NCBI RefSeq assembly: GCF_001567565.1
Contig: NZ_LSSW01000022.1
Span: 310,001-374,000 of the forward strand
Direction: 5' to 3'
Source: Ectopseudomonas composti
GTDB taxonomy: Bacteria > Pseudomonadota > Gammaproteobacteria > Pseudomonadales > Pseudomonadaceae
Length of the DNA stretch: 64,000 nucleotides
Both the position numbers and the translations under genes were made by a program. Each line of letters begins with the position of its first letter. Positions within the stretch are counted from its first letter, which is position 1. The notes under the pieces are model-generated. The model was not told the origin of the DNA. It made no database searches and saw nothing but the letters and a program-made list of their open reading frames with translations. Shown here in pieces: positions 21,931 through 31,431 of this stretch.

Positions 21931-23277
21931 TCAGCTCGCAGTCGCTGGCGTGCGGGGCGTAGTCGCCACCTGGGCTACACCAGCCTCGAACTCTTCACGG
22001 AAATACTTGATGGCACTGCCCAACGGCTCCACGGCACCCGGCGCATGCGCACAGAAGGTCTTGCCCGGGCCGAGGAAATTGACCAAGCCAAGCAGGGTCT
22101 GGATGTCCTCGGCGCTGCCTTGCTTGCGCTCCAGGGCACGGAGAATCTTCACGCTCCACGGCAGGCCGTCGCGGCACGGCGTGCACCAGCCGCAGGACTC
22201 GCGAGCGAAGAACTCTTCCATGTTGCGCAGCAGGGAGACCATGTTGATCGAGTCGTCCACCGCCAGCGCCAGGCCGGTGCCCATGCGCGTGCCGACCTTG
22301 GCGATGCCGCCGGCGTACATCTGCGCCTCGAGGTGTTCGGGCAGCAGGAAGCCGGTACCGGCGCCGCCAGGCTGCCAGCACTTGAGCTTGAAGCCATCAC
22401 GCATGCCACCGGCATAGTCCTCGAACAGCTCGCGGGCGGTGATGCCGAACGGCAGTTCCCACAAGCCGGGGTTCTTCACCTTGCCGGAGAAGCCCATCAG
22501 CTTGGTGCCGTGATCTTCGCTGCCGGGGAGGGCGAGGCTCTTGTACCAGTCCACGCCCTGGCCAATGATGGCCGGCACGTTGCACAGGGTCTCGACGTTG
22601 TTGACGCAGGTGGGCTTGCCCCACACGCCGACGGCAGCGGGGAAGGGCGGCTTGGCGCGCGGATTGGCGCGGCGGCCTTCCAGCGAGTTGATCAGCGCGG
22701 TTTCTTCGCCGCAGATATAGCGGCCGGCACCGGTGTGCACGAACAGCTCGAAATCGAAGCCGCTGCCAAAGATGTTCTTGCCCAGCAGGCCGGCGGCCTT
22801 GGCTTCCTCGATGGCGCGGTTGAGGTTGGCGGCCGCATCGACGTACTCGCCACGCAGGAAGATGTAGCCGCGATAGGCCTTGAGCGCGCGTGCCGAGATC
22901 AGCATGCCTTCCACCAGCAGGTGTGGCAGCTGCTCCATGAGCATGCGGTCTTTCCAGGTGTTGGGCTCCATTTCGTCCGCATTGCACAGCAGGTAGCGGA
23001 TGTTCATGGATTCGTCGGCCGGCATCAGGCCCCACTTCACGCCCGTGGGGAAGCCAGCGCCGCCACGGCCCTTGAGGCCGGATTCCTTGACGGTCTGCAC
23101 GATCTCGGCCTGGGCCATCTCGGTCAGTGCCTTGCGTGCGGCCGCGTAGCCGTTCTTCTGCTGGTACTCCTCCAGCCATACCGGCTGGGCGTCGTCACGC
23201 AGGCGCCAGGTCAGCGGGTGGGTTTCTTCACTGCGGGCAATGCGGTTGGCTGGGCCGATGGAGGTCAGGGTTTTCAT
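21931..23277 (-). CDS. nuoF: NADH-quinone oxidoreductase subunit F
   Basis: 448 residues from [18 protein letters not shown] at 23277; this start overlaps the nuoE stop by four bases, whereas the longer frame adds arginine-rich shadow sequence. NuoF binds NADH, FMN and one [4Fe-4S] cluster. The nucleotide and flavin site is [16 protein letters not shown]; the cluster ligands are [11 protein letters not shown] and the later Cys in [10 protein letters not shown]. It is the electron entry point of complex I. Confidence 0.97.
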   Translation of the reverse strand: MKTLTSIGPANRIARSEETHPLTWRLRDDAQPVWLEEYQQKNGYAAARKALTEMAQAEIVQTVKESGLKGRGGAGFPTGVKWGLMPADESMNIRYLLCNADEMEPNTWKDRMLMEQLPHLLVEGMLISARALKAYRGYIFLRGEYVDAAANLNRAIEEAKAAGLLGKNIFGSGFDFELFVHTGAGRYICGEETALINSLEGRRANPRAKPPFPAAVGVWGKPTCVNNVETLCNVPAIIGQGVDWYKSLALPGSEDHGTKLMGFSGKVKNPGLWELPFGITARELFEDYAGGMRDGFKLKCWQPGGAGTGFLLPEHLEAQMYAGGIAKVGTRMGTGLALAVDDSINMVSLLRNMEEFFARESCGWCTPCRDGLPWSVKILRALERKQGSAEDIQTLLGLVNFLGPGKTFCAHAPGAVEPLGSAIKYFREEFEAGVAQVATTPRTPATAS

Positions 23278-23768
23278 TTGTAGTCCTCCAGCAGCTTGGC
23301 GACGCCGCCTGGTTGAACGTCGCCGAAGGTGTCGTCGTCGATCATCAGCGCCGGGGCCTTGTCGCAGTTGCCCAGGCAGCACACGGGCAACAGGGTGAAG
23401 CGCTCATCGCTGGTGGTCTGGCCGAGGCCGATACCAAGCTGCTTGTGCATTTCACTGAGCACCGACTCATGGCCGCCGATGTAGCAGGTCATGCTGTCGC
23501 ATACGCGAATCACGTGACGGCCCACCGGCTGGCGGAAGATCTGGCTATAGAAGGTAGCCACACCCTCGACGTCGCTGGCCGGGATGCCAAGGATCGCGCC
23601 AATGGCGTCAGCGGCGCCGTCCGGCACCCAGCCACGCTCTTTCTGCACGATCTTCAGCGCTTCGATGCTGGCCGCGCGCGGGTCTTCGTAGTGGTGCATC
23701 TCGTGCTCGATGGCCGAGCGCTCGGTTTCGCTGAGGGTGAAACGGTCGGTCTGAATTAGCGTCTTCAT
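23274..23768 (-). CDS. nuoE: NADH-quinone oxidoreductase subunit E
   Basis: 164 residues, a thioredoxin-like protein with one [2Fe-2S] cluster (N1a). The four ligands are in [11 protein letters not shown] and [10 protein letters not shown]. The start [17 protein letters not shown] at 23768 is two bases from the nuoCD stop; the longer open frame overlaps nuoCD and is rejected. With NuoF and NuoG it forms the NADH-oxidising module. Confidence 0.97.
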   Translation of the reverse strand: MKTLIQTDRFTLSETERSAIEHEMHHYEDPRAASIEALKIVQKERGWVPDGAADAIGAILGIPASDVEGVATFYSQIFRQPVGRHVIRVCDSMTCYIGGHESVLSEMHKQLGIGLGQTTSDERFTLLPVCCLGNCDKAPALMIDDDTFGDVQPGGVAKLLEDYK

Positions 23769-23770
23769 GA

Positions 23771-25552
23771 TCAGCGGTCCACGTCGGCCATGACGAAGTC
23801 GATACTGCCCAGATAGGCGATCAGGTCCGCCACCATGCTGCCGCGGATCACCGAGGGGATCTGCTGCAAGTGGGGGAAGCTGGGGGTGCGAATCCGGGTG
23901 CGGTAGCTCATGGTGCTGCCGTCGCTCGTCAGGTAATAGCTGTTGATGCCCTTGGTCGCCTCGATCATCTGGAAGGCTTCGTTGGCCGGCATGACCGGGC
24001 CCCAGGAAACCTGCAGGAAGTGGGTGATCAGGGTTTCGATGTGCTGCAGCGTGCGCTCTTTCGGCGGCGGCGTGGTCAGCGGGTGATCGGCCTTGTACGG
24101 GCCTTCCGGCATGTTCTTCAGGCATTGGTCGATGATGCGGATGCTCTGGCGCATCTCCTCGACGCGCACTATGCAGCGGTCATAGGCATCGCCGTTAGCC
24201 GCCAGCGGCACCTCGAAGTCGAAGTGCTCGTAGCCAGAGTAGGGACGAGCCTTGCGCAGGTCGAAGTCGCAGCCAGTGGCGCGCAGGCCGGCACCGGTGG
24301 TGCCCCATTCCAGCGCTTCCTTGGTGTTGTACTGCGCAACACCGATGGTGCGGGCCTTGAGGATGCTGTTCTTCAACGCCGCTTTCTCGTATTCGTCGAG
24401 GCGTTTGGGCAGCCAGTCGACGAACTCCTTGACCAGCTTGTCCCAGCCACGTGGCAGGTCGTGGGCGACGCCACCGATGCGATACCAGGCCGGGTGCAGG
24501 CGGAAGCCGGTGATGGCCTCGATCACCTTGTAGGCACGCTGGCGGTCGGTGAAGGTGAAGAACACCGGCGTCATGGCGCCAACATCCTGGATGTAGGTGC
24601 CGAGGAACAGCAGGTGGCTGGTGATACGGAAGAACTCGGCCATCATCACGCGGATGAAGTCGACGCGGGCCGGCACCTTGATGCCGGCGAGCTTCTCTAC
24701 CGAAAGCACGTAGGGCAGGTTGTTCATCACCCCGCCGAGGTAGTCGATGCGGTCGGTGTAGGGGATGAAGCTGTGCCAGCTCTGGCGTTCGGCCATCTTC
24801 TCGGCACCACGGTGGTGGTAGCCGATCTCCGGCACGCAATCGACGATCTCTTCACCGTCGAGCTGCAGGATGATGCGGAAGGCGCCGTGAGCGGAGGGGT
24901 GGTTGGGGCCGAGGTTGAGGAACATGTAGTCCTCGTGCTCGCCGCCGCGCTTCATGCCCCAGTCTTCGGGGCGGAAGCGCGCAGCTTCCTCTTCCAGTTG
25001 CTGCTTGGCCAGGGTCAGGCTGAACGGATCGAATTCGGTGGCGCGCGCCGGGTAGTCCTTGCGCAGCGGGTGACCTTCCCAGGTCGGCGGCATCATGATG
25101 CGGCTCAGGTGCGGGTGGCCGGTGAAGGTGATGCCATACAGATCCCAGACTTCGCGCTCGTACCAGTTGGCGTTGGGCCAGATGCCGGTGGCGGTGGGCA
25201 GGTTGAGGTCGCGCTCGGATAAGGCGACCTTGATCATTACGTCACTATTACGCTCCAGCGACATCAGGTGATAGAACACCGTGAAATCGGCATCCGGTAA
25301 GCCACGACGCTGGGTACGCAGGCGTTCGTCGACGCCGTGCAGATCGTAAAGCATCACGTAGGGGCGCGGCAGGTTGCGCAGGCAGGTGAGCACTTCGATC
25401 AGGCGCTCACGGGCGACCCAGAGTACCGGCATGCCGGTACGGGTGGCTTGCAGGGTGAAACTGTCGTCGCCAAAGCGGGCGTGCAGTTCGGCGACGACGT
25501 CCTGGTCGTCAGCCTTGTAAGGCGGTATGGACACAACGGTGTCTTGAGTCAT
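23771..25552 (-). CDS. nuoC: NADH-quinone oxidoreductase fused subunit C/D
   Basis: 593 residues. Residues 1 to about 190 are NuoC ([19 protein letters not shown] and the [12 protein letters not shown] segment); residues from about 205 on are NuoD ([22 protein letters not shown], then [12 protein letters not shown]). The fused form is typical of gamma-proteobacteria such as E. coli and Pseudomonas. The NuoD part lines the quinone site together with NuoB. A gap of 63 bases separates the gene from nuoB. Confidence 0.97.
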   Translation of the reverse strand: MTQDTVVSIPPYKADDQDVVAELHARFGDDSFTLQATRTGMPVLWVARERLIEVLTCLRNLPRPYVMLYDLHGVDERLRTQRRGLPDADFTVFYHLMSLERNSDVMIKVALSERDLNLPTATGIWPNANWYEREVWDLYGITFTGHPHLSRIMMPPTWEGHPLRKDYPARATEFDPFSLTLAKQQLEEEAARFRPEDWGMKRGGEHEDYMFLNLGPNHPSAHGAFRIILQLDGEEIVDCVPEIGYHHRGAEKMAERQSWHSFIPYTDRIDYLGGVMNNLPYVLSVEKLAGIKVPARVDFIRVMMAEFFRITSHLLFLGTYIQDVGAMTPVFFTFTDRQRAYKVIEAITGFRLHPAWYRIGGVAHDLPRGWDKLVKEFVDWLPKRLDEYEKAALKNSILKARTIGVAQYNTKEALEWGTTGAGLRATGCDFDLRKARPYSGYEHFDFEVPLAANGDAYDRCIVRVEEMRQSIRIIDQCLKNMPEGPYKADHPLTTPPPKERTLQHIETLITHFLQVSWGPVMPANEAFQMIEATKGINSYYLTSDGSTMSYRTRIRTPSFPHLQQIPSVIRGSMVADLIAYLGSIDFVMADVDR

Positions 25553-25615
25553 GGTCTCGGTCGCTGTCGATCAACGTAGAAAGTAGGCGTGATGCTTGCG
25601 CAGGCAAGCATCGGC

Positions 25616-26293
25616 TCAGACTTCGTCGGGGCTACGCAGGTTGGTAACGGCGATTCGCTGCTCGCGGCGCTGTTCCTTCTGCGAAGGCATTTCGGCACGG
25701 TAGATGCCTTGGTCGCCTACGACCCAGGATAGCGGGCGGCGCTCCTGGCCGATGGATTCCTGCAGCAGCATCAAGCCTTGCAGGAACGCCTCGGGGCGGG
25801 GCGGGCAGCCGGGAATGTAGACGTCCACGGGGAGGAACTTGTCCACGCCCTGAACGACCGAGTAGATGTCGTACATGCCGCCGGAGTTGGCGCATGAACC
25901 CATGGAGATGACCCACTTGGGCTCCAGCATCTGCTCGTAGAGACGCTGGATGACCGGCGCCATCTTGATGAAGCAGGTGCCGGCGATGACCATGAAGTCA
26001 GCCTGGCGCGGTGATGCGCGAATGACTTCCGCACCGAAACGCGCGACGTCGTGCGGGGCGGTGAAGGCCGTGGTCATTTCCACATAGCAGCAGGACAGGC
26101 CGAAGTTGTACGGCCACAAGGAATTCTTGCGCCCCCAGTTGACCGCGCCGTTGAGCGCGTCCGAGAGCTTGCCCATGTAGATGTTCTTGTGAACCTGGTC
26201 CTCTAGCAGCGGGTCGGAAACGACCTCCCGCTGGCCGATCGGATACGCCTCGTTGGGCGCATCCGGGTCGACCCGAGTAAGTTTGTATTGCAT
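25616..26293 (-). CDS. nuoB: NADH-quinone oxidoreductase subunit B
   Basis: 225 residues from the ATG at 26293 ([18 protein letters not shown]); an in-frame TTG two codons upstream is less likely. It carries the terminal [4Fe-4S] cluster N2 that reduces quinone. The ligands are the adjacent pair in [12 protein letters not shown] plus Cys in [11 protein letters not shown] and [10 protein letters not shown]. It starts 10 bases after nuoA. Confidence 0.97.
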   Translation of the reverse strand: MQYKLTRVDPDAPNEAYPIGQREVVSDPLLEDQVHKNIYMGKLSDALNGAVNWGRKNSLWPYNFGLSCCYVEMTTAFTAPHDVARFGAEVIRASPRQADFMVIAGTCFIKMAPVIQRLYEQMLEPKWVISMGSCANSGGMYDIYSVVQGVDKFLPVDVYIPGCPPRPEAFLQGLMLLQESIGQERRPLSWVVGDQGIYRAEMPSQKEQRREQRIAVTNLRSPDEV

Positions 26294-26303
26294 CGCCAAA
26301 GCC

Positions 26304-26717
26304 TCATTGTTTTAGCTTCGCCTGCCGTTCACGACGTCCCTGGGGAGCCCAATCGAGCGCCCCGATACGCCAAAGATAGACAAGACCTGCCAACAGAATT
26401 GCTATGAAAACTGTAGCTTCGATCAGGCCCGCCCAGCCGCTTTCGCGCACCGAGACCGCCCAAGCGAAGAGATAGAGGGCTTCAACGTCGAAGATCACGA
26501 AGAGCATCGCGACCAGATAGAACTTGGCTGACAGGCGCAGGCGTGCGCTGCCGGTAGGGAGCATGCCGGATTCGAAGGGTTCGTTCTTGCTGCGCCCCCA
26601 GGCCTTGCTGCCGAGCAGGCTGGAAAGGCCGAGCATGAAGGCGATGAGCCCGCAGACACCTAGCAAAAACACAGCGAAGGCCCAGTTATGGGACATGGTC
26701 GTTACCGCATCAGGCAT
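26304..26717 (-). CDS. nuoA: NADH-quinone oxidoreductase subunit A
   Basis: 137 residues, first gene of the 13-gene operon. The start at 26717 ([20 protein letters not shown]) has a strong AAGGAG ribosome site 7 bases away; the internal methionine is less likely. Three transmembrane helices with the conserved loop [21 protein letters not shown] and the acidic segment [13 protein letters not shown]. NuoA helps close the quinone chamber. The AT-rich sequence upstream is the likely operon promoter region. Confidence 0.96.
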   Translation of the reverse strand: MPDAVTTMSHNWAFAVFLLGVCGLIAFMLGLSSLLGSKAWGRSKNEPFESGMLPTGSARLRLSAKFYLVAMLFVIFDVEALYLFAWAVSVRESGWAGLIEATVFIAILLAGLVYLWRIGALDWAPQGRRERQAKLKQ

Positions 26718-27396
26718 GCCGGTACTCCTTGAACTAAGGAACGGCTTTTAATTGATTTAGCTGCCAAGCACCACCAAGGGTGCTGACGCAAAGTGTGTAT
26801 ACAATACTATGTGCAGGGAATCTGTAAGTAAATTTTTCAAAGAAAAATTATTCTTGCAGTCTGATCATTTCTGTCGAGCTTGTTATTGACTTCTTTCGAT
26901 GATGCCGATCTTGAACCAGGCATCTGGCACGCGCCTTCAGGACTATAGCCTAGTGCGAACGCCGTGCAATTCGCACACCTATTCAACTGACTAATTTGCC
27001 TCATTTCGGCAGGTGATTAGCCTCGGCAAGATGAGCATTTCGCTGCCACTTTGGTGTTAAGGCGAAAGCAGTATGCCGATGTGCGCAAGTTACCTCCGCG
27101 CATGAGGTGTCAGCCTGCTGTTGCTGGTATTTCGTAGCATTTGGCACTTCACTCGGTTCTTGCGCCTGTGCGATGTGTTTATCGGTGTTTCGATCAGCTC
27201 TGCGTGGCACAGGCGAAATTCCAGGTGCGCCCATGAGAGGAGGTGCATGAGGTCGCCCAGAGGCGCAGCCGTGGCGTTCTTCAATGGCGAGGCTTTGTCT
27301 GGCCAGGAAAGTCGCAGGCAAAAAAAGCCCCGGCAAGCCGGGGCGGATTAGGCAAGCGTCTGCTGCGGGTGCGTGGCCCGCAGCAGGGAACCGTTC
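26718..27396. other. Non-coding region between nuoA and aceA
   Basis: 679 bases without a supportable gene. 26720-26900 is AT-rich and lies upstream of nuoA, so it should hold the nuo promoter. It has the 8-bp palindrome TGTATACA (26796-26803) and an AGCACC/GGTGCT inverted repeat (26767-26784), but I could not fix -35 and -10 boxes. 26950-27316 is of normal GC and contains a pair of complementary 9-mers, CGCCTGTGC (27163-27171) and GCACAGGCG (27207-27215). Open frames here (for example 27001-27336 minus) have unconvincing composition. 27320-27345 is the aceA terminator. Confidence 0.7.
27320..27345 (-). terminator. Rho-independent terminator of aceA
   Basis: GCCCCGGC and GCCGGGGC form an 8-bp stem with a 3-base loop; on the minus strand it is followed by seven T residues. 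It lies 50 bases after the aceA stop. Confidence 0.92.
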
Positions 27397-28992
27397 TTAG
27401 TGGAACTGGTTCATGGTGTTGTCTTTACCGCTGGCCTTCAGAGCAGCTTCGCCAGCGAAGTACTCCTTGTGGTTGTCACCGATGTCGGAGCCAGCCATGT
27501 TCTGGTGCTTGACGCAGGCGATACCCTGACGCAGCTCCTGACGCTGAACACCCTTCACGTAGGCCAGCATGCCCTGGTCGGCGAAGTAGCCTTTGGCCAG
27601 GTTGTCGGTGGACAGCGCGGCGGTGTGGTACGTCGGCAGGGTGATCAGGTGGTGGAAGATGCCGGCGTGGGCCGAACCGTCGCGCTGGAAGGTGCGGATC
27701 TTCTCGTCGGCAACCTGAGCCAGTTCGGTCTCGTCGTACTCGACGCTCATCAGCTTGGCGCGGTCGTAGGCGGAAACGTCCTTGCCTTCGGCGGCGAACG
27801 CATCGAACACCTGCTGACGGAAGTTCAGGGTCCAGTTGAAGGACGGGCTGTTGTTGTAGACCAGTTTGGCGTTCGGGATGACTTCGCGGATGCGGTCAAC
27901 CATGGCCTTGATCTGGCCAACGTGCGGCTTCTCGGTTTCGATCCACAGCAGGTCGGCGCCGTTCTGCAGGCTGGTGATGCAGTCCAGTACGCAGCGGTCT
28001 TCACCAGTGCCCTTGCGGAACTGGAACAGGTTGGACGGCAGGCGCTTCGGACGCAGCAGCTTGCCACCGCGGTTGATCACGACGTCGCCGTTGCCCAGGT
28101 CGGCAGCGGACACTTCTTCGCAATCGAGGAAGCTGTTGTACAGGTCGCCCAGGTCGCCCGGCTCTTTGGTCACGGCGATCTGCTTGGTCAGGCCGGCGCC
28201 CAGGGAGTCGGTACGTGCGACGATCACGCCGTTGTCGATGCCCAGTTCGAGGAACGCGTAGCGAACTGCAGCGATCTTGGCGAGGAAGTCGGCATGGGGA
28301 ACGGTCACTTTGCCGTCCTGGTGGCCGCACTGCTTCTCGTCGGAAACCTGGTTCTCGATCTGGATGCAGCAGGCGCCAGCTTCGATCATGCGCTTGGCCA
28401 GCAGGTAGGTGGCTTCCGGGTTACCGAAGCCAGCATCGATGTCGGCGATGATCGGGACGATGTGGGTCTCGAAGGTGTCGATCTGGTTCTGGATCTCGGC
28501 AGCCTTGGCGTGATCGCCAGCGTCACGAGCGGCGTCCAGCGCGGTGAACAGCAGGTCCAGTTCGCGGCTGTCGGCCTGACGCAGGAAGGTGTACAGCTCT
28601 TCGATCAGATCGGAGACGGCAGTCTTCTCATGCATCGACTGGTCCGGCAGCGGGCCGAAGTCGGAGCGCAGGGCCGCAACCATCCAGCCGGACAGGTAGA
28701 GGTAGCGCTTGTTGGTGGTCTTCAGGTGCTTCTTGATCGAGATCAGCTTCTGCTGACCGATGAAGCCGTGCCAGCAACCCAGCGACTGGGTGTAGACGGA
28801 GGAGTCGGCGTCGTACTCTTCCATGTCCTTGCGCATGATGTCGGCGGTGTACTGAGCGATTTCCAGACCGGTCTTGAAGCGGTTCTGAGCGCGCATACGG
28901 GCGACGGACTCGGGGTTGATAGCGCTCCAGCTGCTGCCGAACGTCTCTTTCAGAGCGGCTACAGCCTTGATGTCGTTTTGATATGCGGACAT
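27397..28992 (-). CDS. aceA: Isocitrate lyase (Pseudomonas 531-residue type)
   Basis: 531 residues from MSAYQNDIKAVAALKETF at 28992, behind GAAGGATTGACC with a good ribosome site; the longer frame upstream is not family-like. It splits isocitrate to succinate and glyoxylate, the first step of the glyoxylate shunt needed for growth on acetate and fatty acids. The catalytic cysteine is in DEKQCGHQDGK. This is the longer lyase class with an inserted region, not the 434-residue E. coli type. No malate synthase gene is nearby. A promoter and a 26-bp palindrome lie some 370-430 bases upstream. Confidence 0.97.
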   Translation of the reverse strand: MSAYQNDIKAVAALKETFGSSWSAINPESVARMRAQNRFKTGLEIAQYTADIMRKDMEEYDADSSVYTQSLGCWHGFIGQQKLISIKKHLKTTNKRYLYLSGWMVAALRSDFGPLPDQSMHEKTAVSDLIEELYTFLRQADSRELDLLFTALDAARDAGDHAKAAEIQNQIDTFETHIVPIIADIDAGFGNPEATYLLAKRMIEAGACCIQIENQVSDEKQCGHQDGKVTVPHADFLAKIAAVRYAFLELGIDNGVIVARTDSLGAGLTKQIAVTKEPGDLGDLYNSFLDCEEVSAADLGNGDVVINRGGKLLRPKRLPSNLFQFRKGTGEDRCVLDCITSLQNGADLLWIETEKPHVGQIKAMVDRIREVIPNAKLVYNNSPSFNWTLNFRQQVFDAFAAEGKDVSAYDRAKLMSVEYDETELAQVADEKIRTFQRDGSAHAGIFHHLITLPTYHTAALSTDNLAKGYFADQGMLAYVKGVQRQELRQGIACVKHQNMAGSDIGDNHKEYFAGEAALKASGKDNTMNQFH

Positions 28993-29362
28993 GGTCAATC
29001 CTTCAAAAAATGTGTTGGTTGAGCACCGACTACCCACGCAAGGCGTGCACGGATGCAGCGGCTGCGGGAGGCTTCCACTTTGACGGCAAGTAAACGGCTG
29101 GGGCGAGGATTGACCGCGAGGAGGGGGATGTGGCGAACAGTTCGACAACGTTGCATGGGCCGGTTGGCTCGTGGAAACCTTGGGCACCTGCTGTGTTGGA
29201 GCTGTCTGACGCTAAACGCTTCCCCGTCCCTCAGGACAACTTCGTTCCAGTCGCAACCTCGTCGTACGGCCTTGTGGGCTGTTGGGACACGGATCGCTAC
29301 GAAGTACTTCGTCGGCGATCTGGAGATCCTTTTCAGGACCCCTGGCTAGCGGGAGCGAGGCC

Positions 29363-29391
29363 ATCATGCCTCTGGGAAAAAGCTTCGTCAA
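29363..29391 (-). promoter_or_regulatory. Candidate sigma-70 promoter of aceA
   Basis: On the minus strand TTGACG (29386-29391) is followed, after 17 bases, by CATGAT (29363-29368). That is five of six matches at -35 and four of six at -10. Transcription would start near 29355, giving a leader of about 360 bases. Confidence 0.5.
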
Positions 29392-29397
29392 ACGTTT

Positions 29398-29423
29398 TGT
29401 AGTGGTTTTTTTAAACTACTACA
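29398..29423. promoter_or_regulatory. 26-bp near-perfect palindrome, candidate operator of aceA
   Basis: TGTAGTGGTTT (29398-29408) and AAACTACTACA (29413-29423) are inverted copies with one mismatch in 11, around TTTT. It ends six bases before the -35 box of the candidate aceA promoter. Such length and symmetry indicate a dimeric regulator. RccR, an RpiR-family repressor that controls aceA in other Pseudomonas, is a reasonable candidate, but I cannot verify its motif here. Confidence 0.65.
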
Positions 29424-29549
29424 TATTCAGTCGCCGACCGGTCGGTCACGCTTTGCAGCCCGTGTGGCGGGCGTTTCAGGCGTTTCGCGGGTTTCGTGAC
29501 TTGTCCATAGTGCTTGTGGGGAGAGCGGGGTTCGACTTTGGTCGGGGGG

Positions 29550-30359
29550 TTAGTCGAGCGCTTCGACCTTCAGGCGCAGCGACATGTCTTCGTGGCCCTG
29601 GGTGGTGTGCCGACGCAATACGTCGCGGCTGCTGGAGCTGGTCTCCTCGCTGACGCCGCCGAGGCTGATCCACTCACCGAGACGGCCGCTGACTCGTGTA
29701 TCGGTGCTTTGCACGTCGATTACGCCGGGGCGATGGTCATTGATTCGATCACGCTGGCTGCTGATCGAGACATGCACCAGCTCGCCGGTGAGGCTGGCGG
29801 TCACGTAGAAGCCGCGGGTGACGTCGCGGTACTGGGTGTCCTGGTAGACCTGGCCATAAGGTCCGGTGCTGGTGGTGGTCAAGGGCACGCTCTGGCCGAC
29901 CTGGATCAGCGCCGGATAGCCTTCGGTCGCCTGTACCTGCTGGGTGCCGCCGCCACGGCTGTCGGTGCTGCGGCGGATGATGCGCACCTGGTCGCGACCA
30001 TTGACTTCACCACGGCCGACCTGAACCTCGGCATTGCCGGCGCTGATCGTACTGTCGACGCGGTAGCCGCGGTCGTTCTGGTAGTTGCTGTCGGCACTTT
30101 CCACGGTAATCAGCAGGCGGCGCGGACGGGTGTCGAGTTGCTGCAGCAAAACGCGCACTTCGCCGATCTTGGCCGGTGACGCATTGACGATCAGCTGGTT
30201 GCCATAGGCGCTGACCTTGCCCTCGTTGCCGATCATCGACTGCACCACGCCGAGCACGTCGTCGGCGGTGCGGTAGTTCAGCGGGATTACCTCGGTGGCC
30301 GCTTGCAGCGGCAGGCACAGGCTGAGAAGCAGGGCGGCGAACAGCGTGCGCAGGGTCAT
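29550..30359 (-). CDS. Secretin-N-domain-like periplasmic protein, unknown function
   Basis: 269 residues. Residues 1-20 are a signal peptide (MTLRTLFAALLLSLCLPLQA). The next 65 or so residues (EVIPLNYRTADDVLGVVQSM through VLLQQLDTRP) have the betaalpha pattern of secretin N/NolW domains: PLxYxxAxD, then a conserved N in LIVNASPAK and a QLD ending. The remainder is rich in beta-prone residues (GEVNGRDQVRIIRR, VPLTTTSTGPYGQ) and resembles the entry of a secretin core, but it is far too short to form a pore. The start overlaps the stop of the preceding gene by four bases. I do not know its function; an outer-membrane complex partner is a guess. Confidence 0.75.
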   Translation of the reverse strand: MTLRTLFAALLLSLCLPLQAATEVIPLNYRTADDVLGVVQSMIGNEGKVSAYGNQLIVNASPAKIGEVRVLLQQLDTRPRRLLITVESADSNYQNDRGYRVDSTISAGNAEVQVGRGEVNGRDQVRIIRRSTDSRGGGTQQVQATEGYPALIQVGQSVPLTTTSTGPYGQVYQDTQYRDVTRGFYVTASLTGELVHVSISSQRDRINDHRPGVIDVQSTDTRVSGRLGEWISLGGVSEETSSSSRDVLRRHTTQGHEDMSLRLKVEALD

Positions 30360-30997
30360 AGCAGGAAGCTCCGCAAGTCAGGGTCAGTGATGCTGGTGTC
30401 CCAGGCCTGGTCGAACTGGGCCTGGCGCTGGCGCACGCGCGCCGGGTCGTTGTACAGGGCGTAGCCGGATTGTTGGTCAAGCTCCGGGCGCAAGAACAAC
30501 CCTCTGTCGTCTGCGATCAGGAAGGCCAGTTCGTCACTGGCGTAGTCCGGGTTGAGCTTGCGGATATGCAGGTTGGAGGACAGTCGGCGCGACAGGGCGA
30601 GCAGGCGATGGCCTTCCTTCACGGCACGGGTCGGGTCACGCAGCAGAATGCGCAGGCGCGCCCGTGGGCTGCTGAGCAGAAAACGGGTGCAGGCCTGCTG
30701 CACGCTGCCGTGATGATAGAGCCAGGGTTCCAGATCGTCGCTGTACAGGCACAGATTGCGCTGGGCCTGCTGCATCAGGGCCAGTGCATGAGCGCGCGCC
30801 TCCTGCGGCTTGCTGAAGCGCTCCAGGTGCTCATGCTGGCCGAGGATGAATGGAGCCGGCTCCCATTGCGCCGCATCCGTCGTGATGGGCTCGGGGTTAT
30901 GCACGGCAAAACGCCCCGGCGACTCGAATTCGATGGCCGCCAGCTCAATGGGGTCTGGCGTATCGATCGGTTCGACCGGGGCGTCTTTGTCGTTCAT
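30356..30997 (-). CDS. Conserved protein of unknown function, PLD-like C-terminal half
   Basis: 213 residues, no signal peptide or membrane segment. Residues 1-55 are acidic and proline-rich, likely disordered. The rest has alternating helices and strands: FSKPQEARAHALALMQQAQ, then LCLYSDDLEPWLYHH, RLRILLRDPTRAVKEGHRLL and FLIADDRGLFLRP. This resembles a degenerate phospholipase-D-like fold; no HKD motif is visible, so catalysis is doubtful. It lies 8 bases after the GNAT gene and overlaps the secretin-like gene, so it belongs to the roxA operon. I recall a homologue at the same place in P. aeruginosa but no assigned role. Confidence 0.72.
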   Translation of the reverse strand: MNDKDAPVEPIDTPDPIELAAIEFESPGRFAVHNPEPITTDAAQWEPAPFILGQHEHLERFSKPQEARAHALALMQQAQRNLCLYSDDLEPWLYHHGSVQQACTRFLLSSPRARLRILLRDPTRAVKEGHRLLALSRRLSSNLHIRKLNPDYASDELAFLIADDRGLFLRPELDQQSGYALYNDPARVRQRQAQFDQAWDTSITDPDLRSFLL

Positions 30998-31005
30998 CTG
31001 GCTCT

Positions 31006-31431
31006 CTACTGGCTGGTGCGCACCATGTCCACGTGCGGAATGCCGGCGTCGAGGTACTCGTCGCTGACAATCTTGAAGCCTAGCCTTTCATAGAACGGCG
31101 TGGCGTGCACCTGAGCGGTGAGCATTTGCTGATGCAGGCCGCGCTTTTCCGCTTCGGCAATCACGGCTTGCATCAGTTTTTCGCCCACTTTCAGGCCGCG
31201 CCAGTCCTTGAGTACCGAAACGCGGCCGATATGCCCGTCGGGCAACAGGCGCGCGGTACCGACCGGATAATCGCCTTCCTCGACGAGAAAATGCACGGCG
31301 TCGGTATCTTCGGCGTCCCACTCCAGTTCCGGCGGTACCGATTGCTCGGCGACGAAAACGCTGTCGCGGATACGACGAAGCTCGGCATTGTCCTTATGCC
31401 AGTCCGCAACACGGACAGTGATCTCACTCAT
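31006..31431 (-). CDS. GNAT-family N-acetyltransferase
   Basis: 141 residues from MSEITVRVADWHKDNAEL at 31431. It has the GNAT core: PVGTARLLPDGHIGRVSVL, then the acetyl-CoA loop DWRGLKVGEKLMQAVI, and ends with ATPFYERLGFKIVSDEYLDAGIPHVDM, a form typical of the ElaA/YjcF-like group. The substrate is unknown. The gene overlaps the end of roxA by 8 bases, so the two are likely co-translated. Confidence 0.88.
   Translation of the reverse strand: MSEITVRVADWHKDNAELRRIRDSVFVAEQSVPPELEWDAEDTDAVHFLVEEGDYPVGTARLLPDGHIGRVSVLKDWRGLKVGEKLMQAVIAEAEKRGLHQQMLTAQVHATPFYERLGFKIVSDEYLDAGIPHVDMVRTSQ

Larger units (their letters stand above)
28993..29549. other. Long aceA leader and promoter region
   Basis: 557 bases without a supportable gene. 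It contains the aceA promoter and operator listed separately, a perfect 14-bp palindrome ACGAAGTACTTCGT at 29299-29312 that would lie in the leader, and a perfect 12-bp palindrome CCGACCGGTCGG at 29434-29445 upstream of the promoter. The predicted leader from about 29355 to 28993 is about 360 bases. Short open frames here (such as 29130-29402 plus) lack ribosome sites and family resemblance. Confidence 0.7.

Noticed and set aside
26925..26940. Sigma-54-like TGGCACGCGCCTTCAG on the plus strand
   Set aside because: The -12 element is TTCA instead of TTGC, and no gene follows on that strand.
27001..27336. Minus-strand open frame of 111 codons upstream of nuoA
   Set aside because: No ribosome site, no family resemblance, scattered composition, and it overlaps the aceA terminator region; treated as chance.
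29130..29402. Plus-strand open frame of 90 codons in the aceA leader region
   Set aside because: It runs antisense to the aceA leader, lacks a ribosome site and resembles no known protein.
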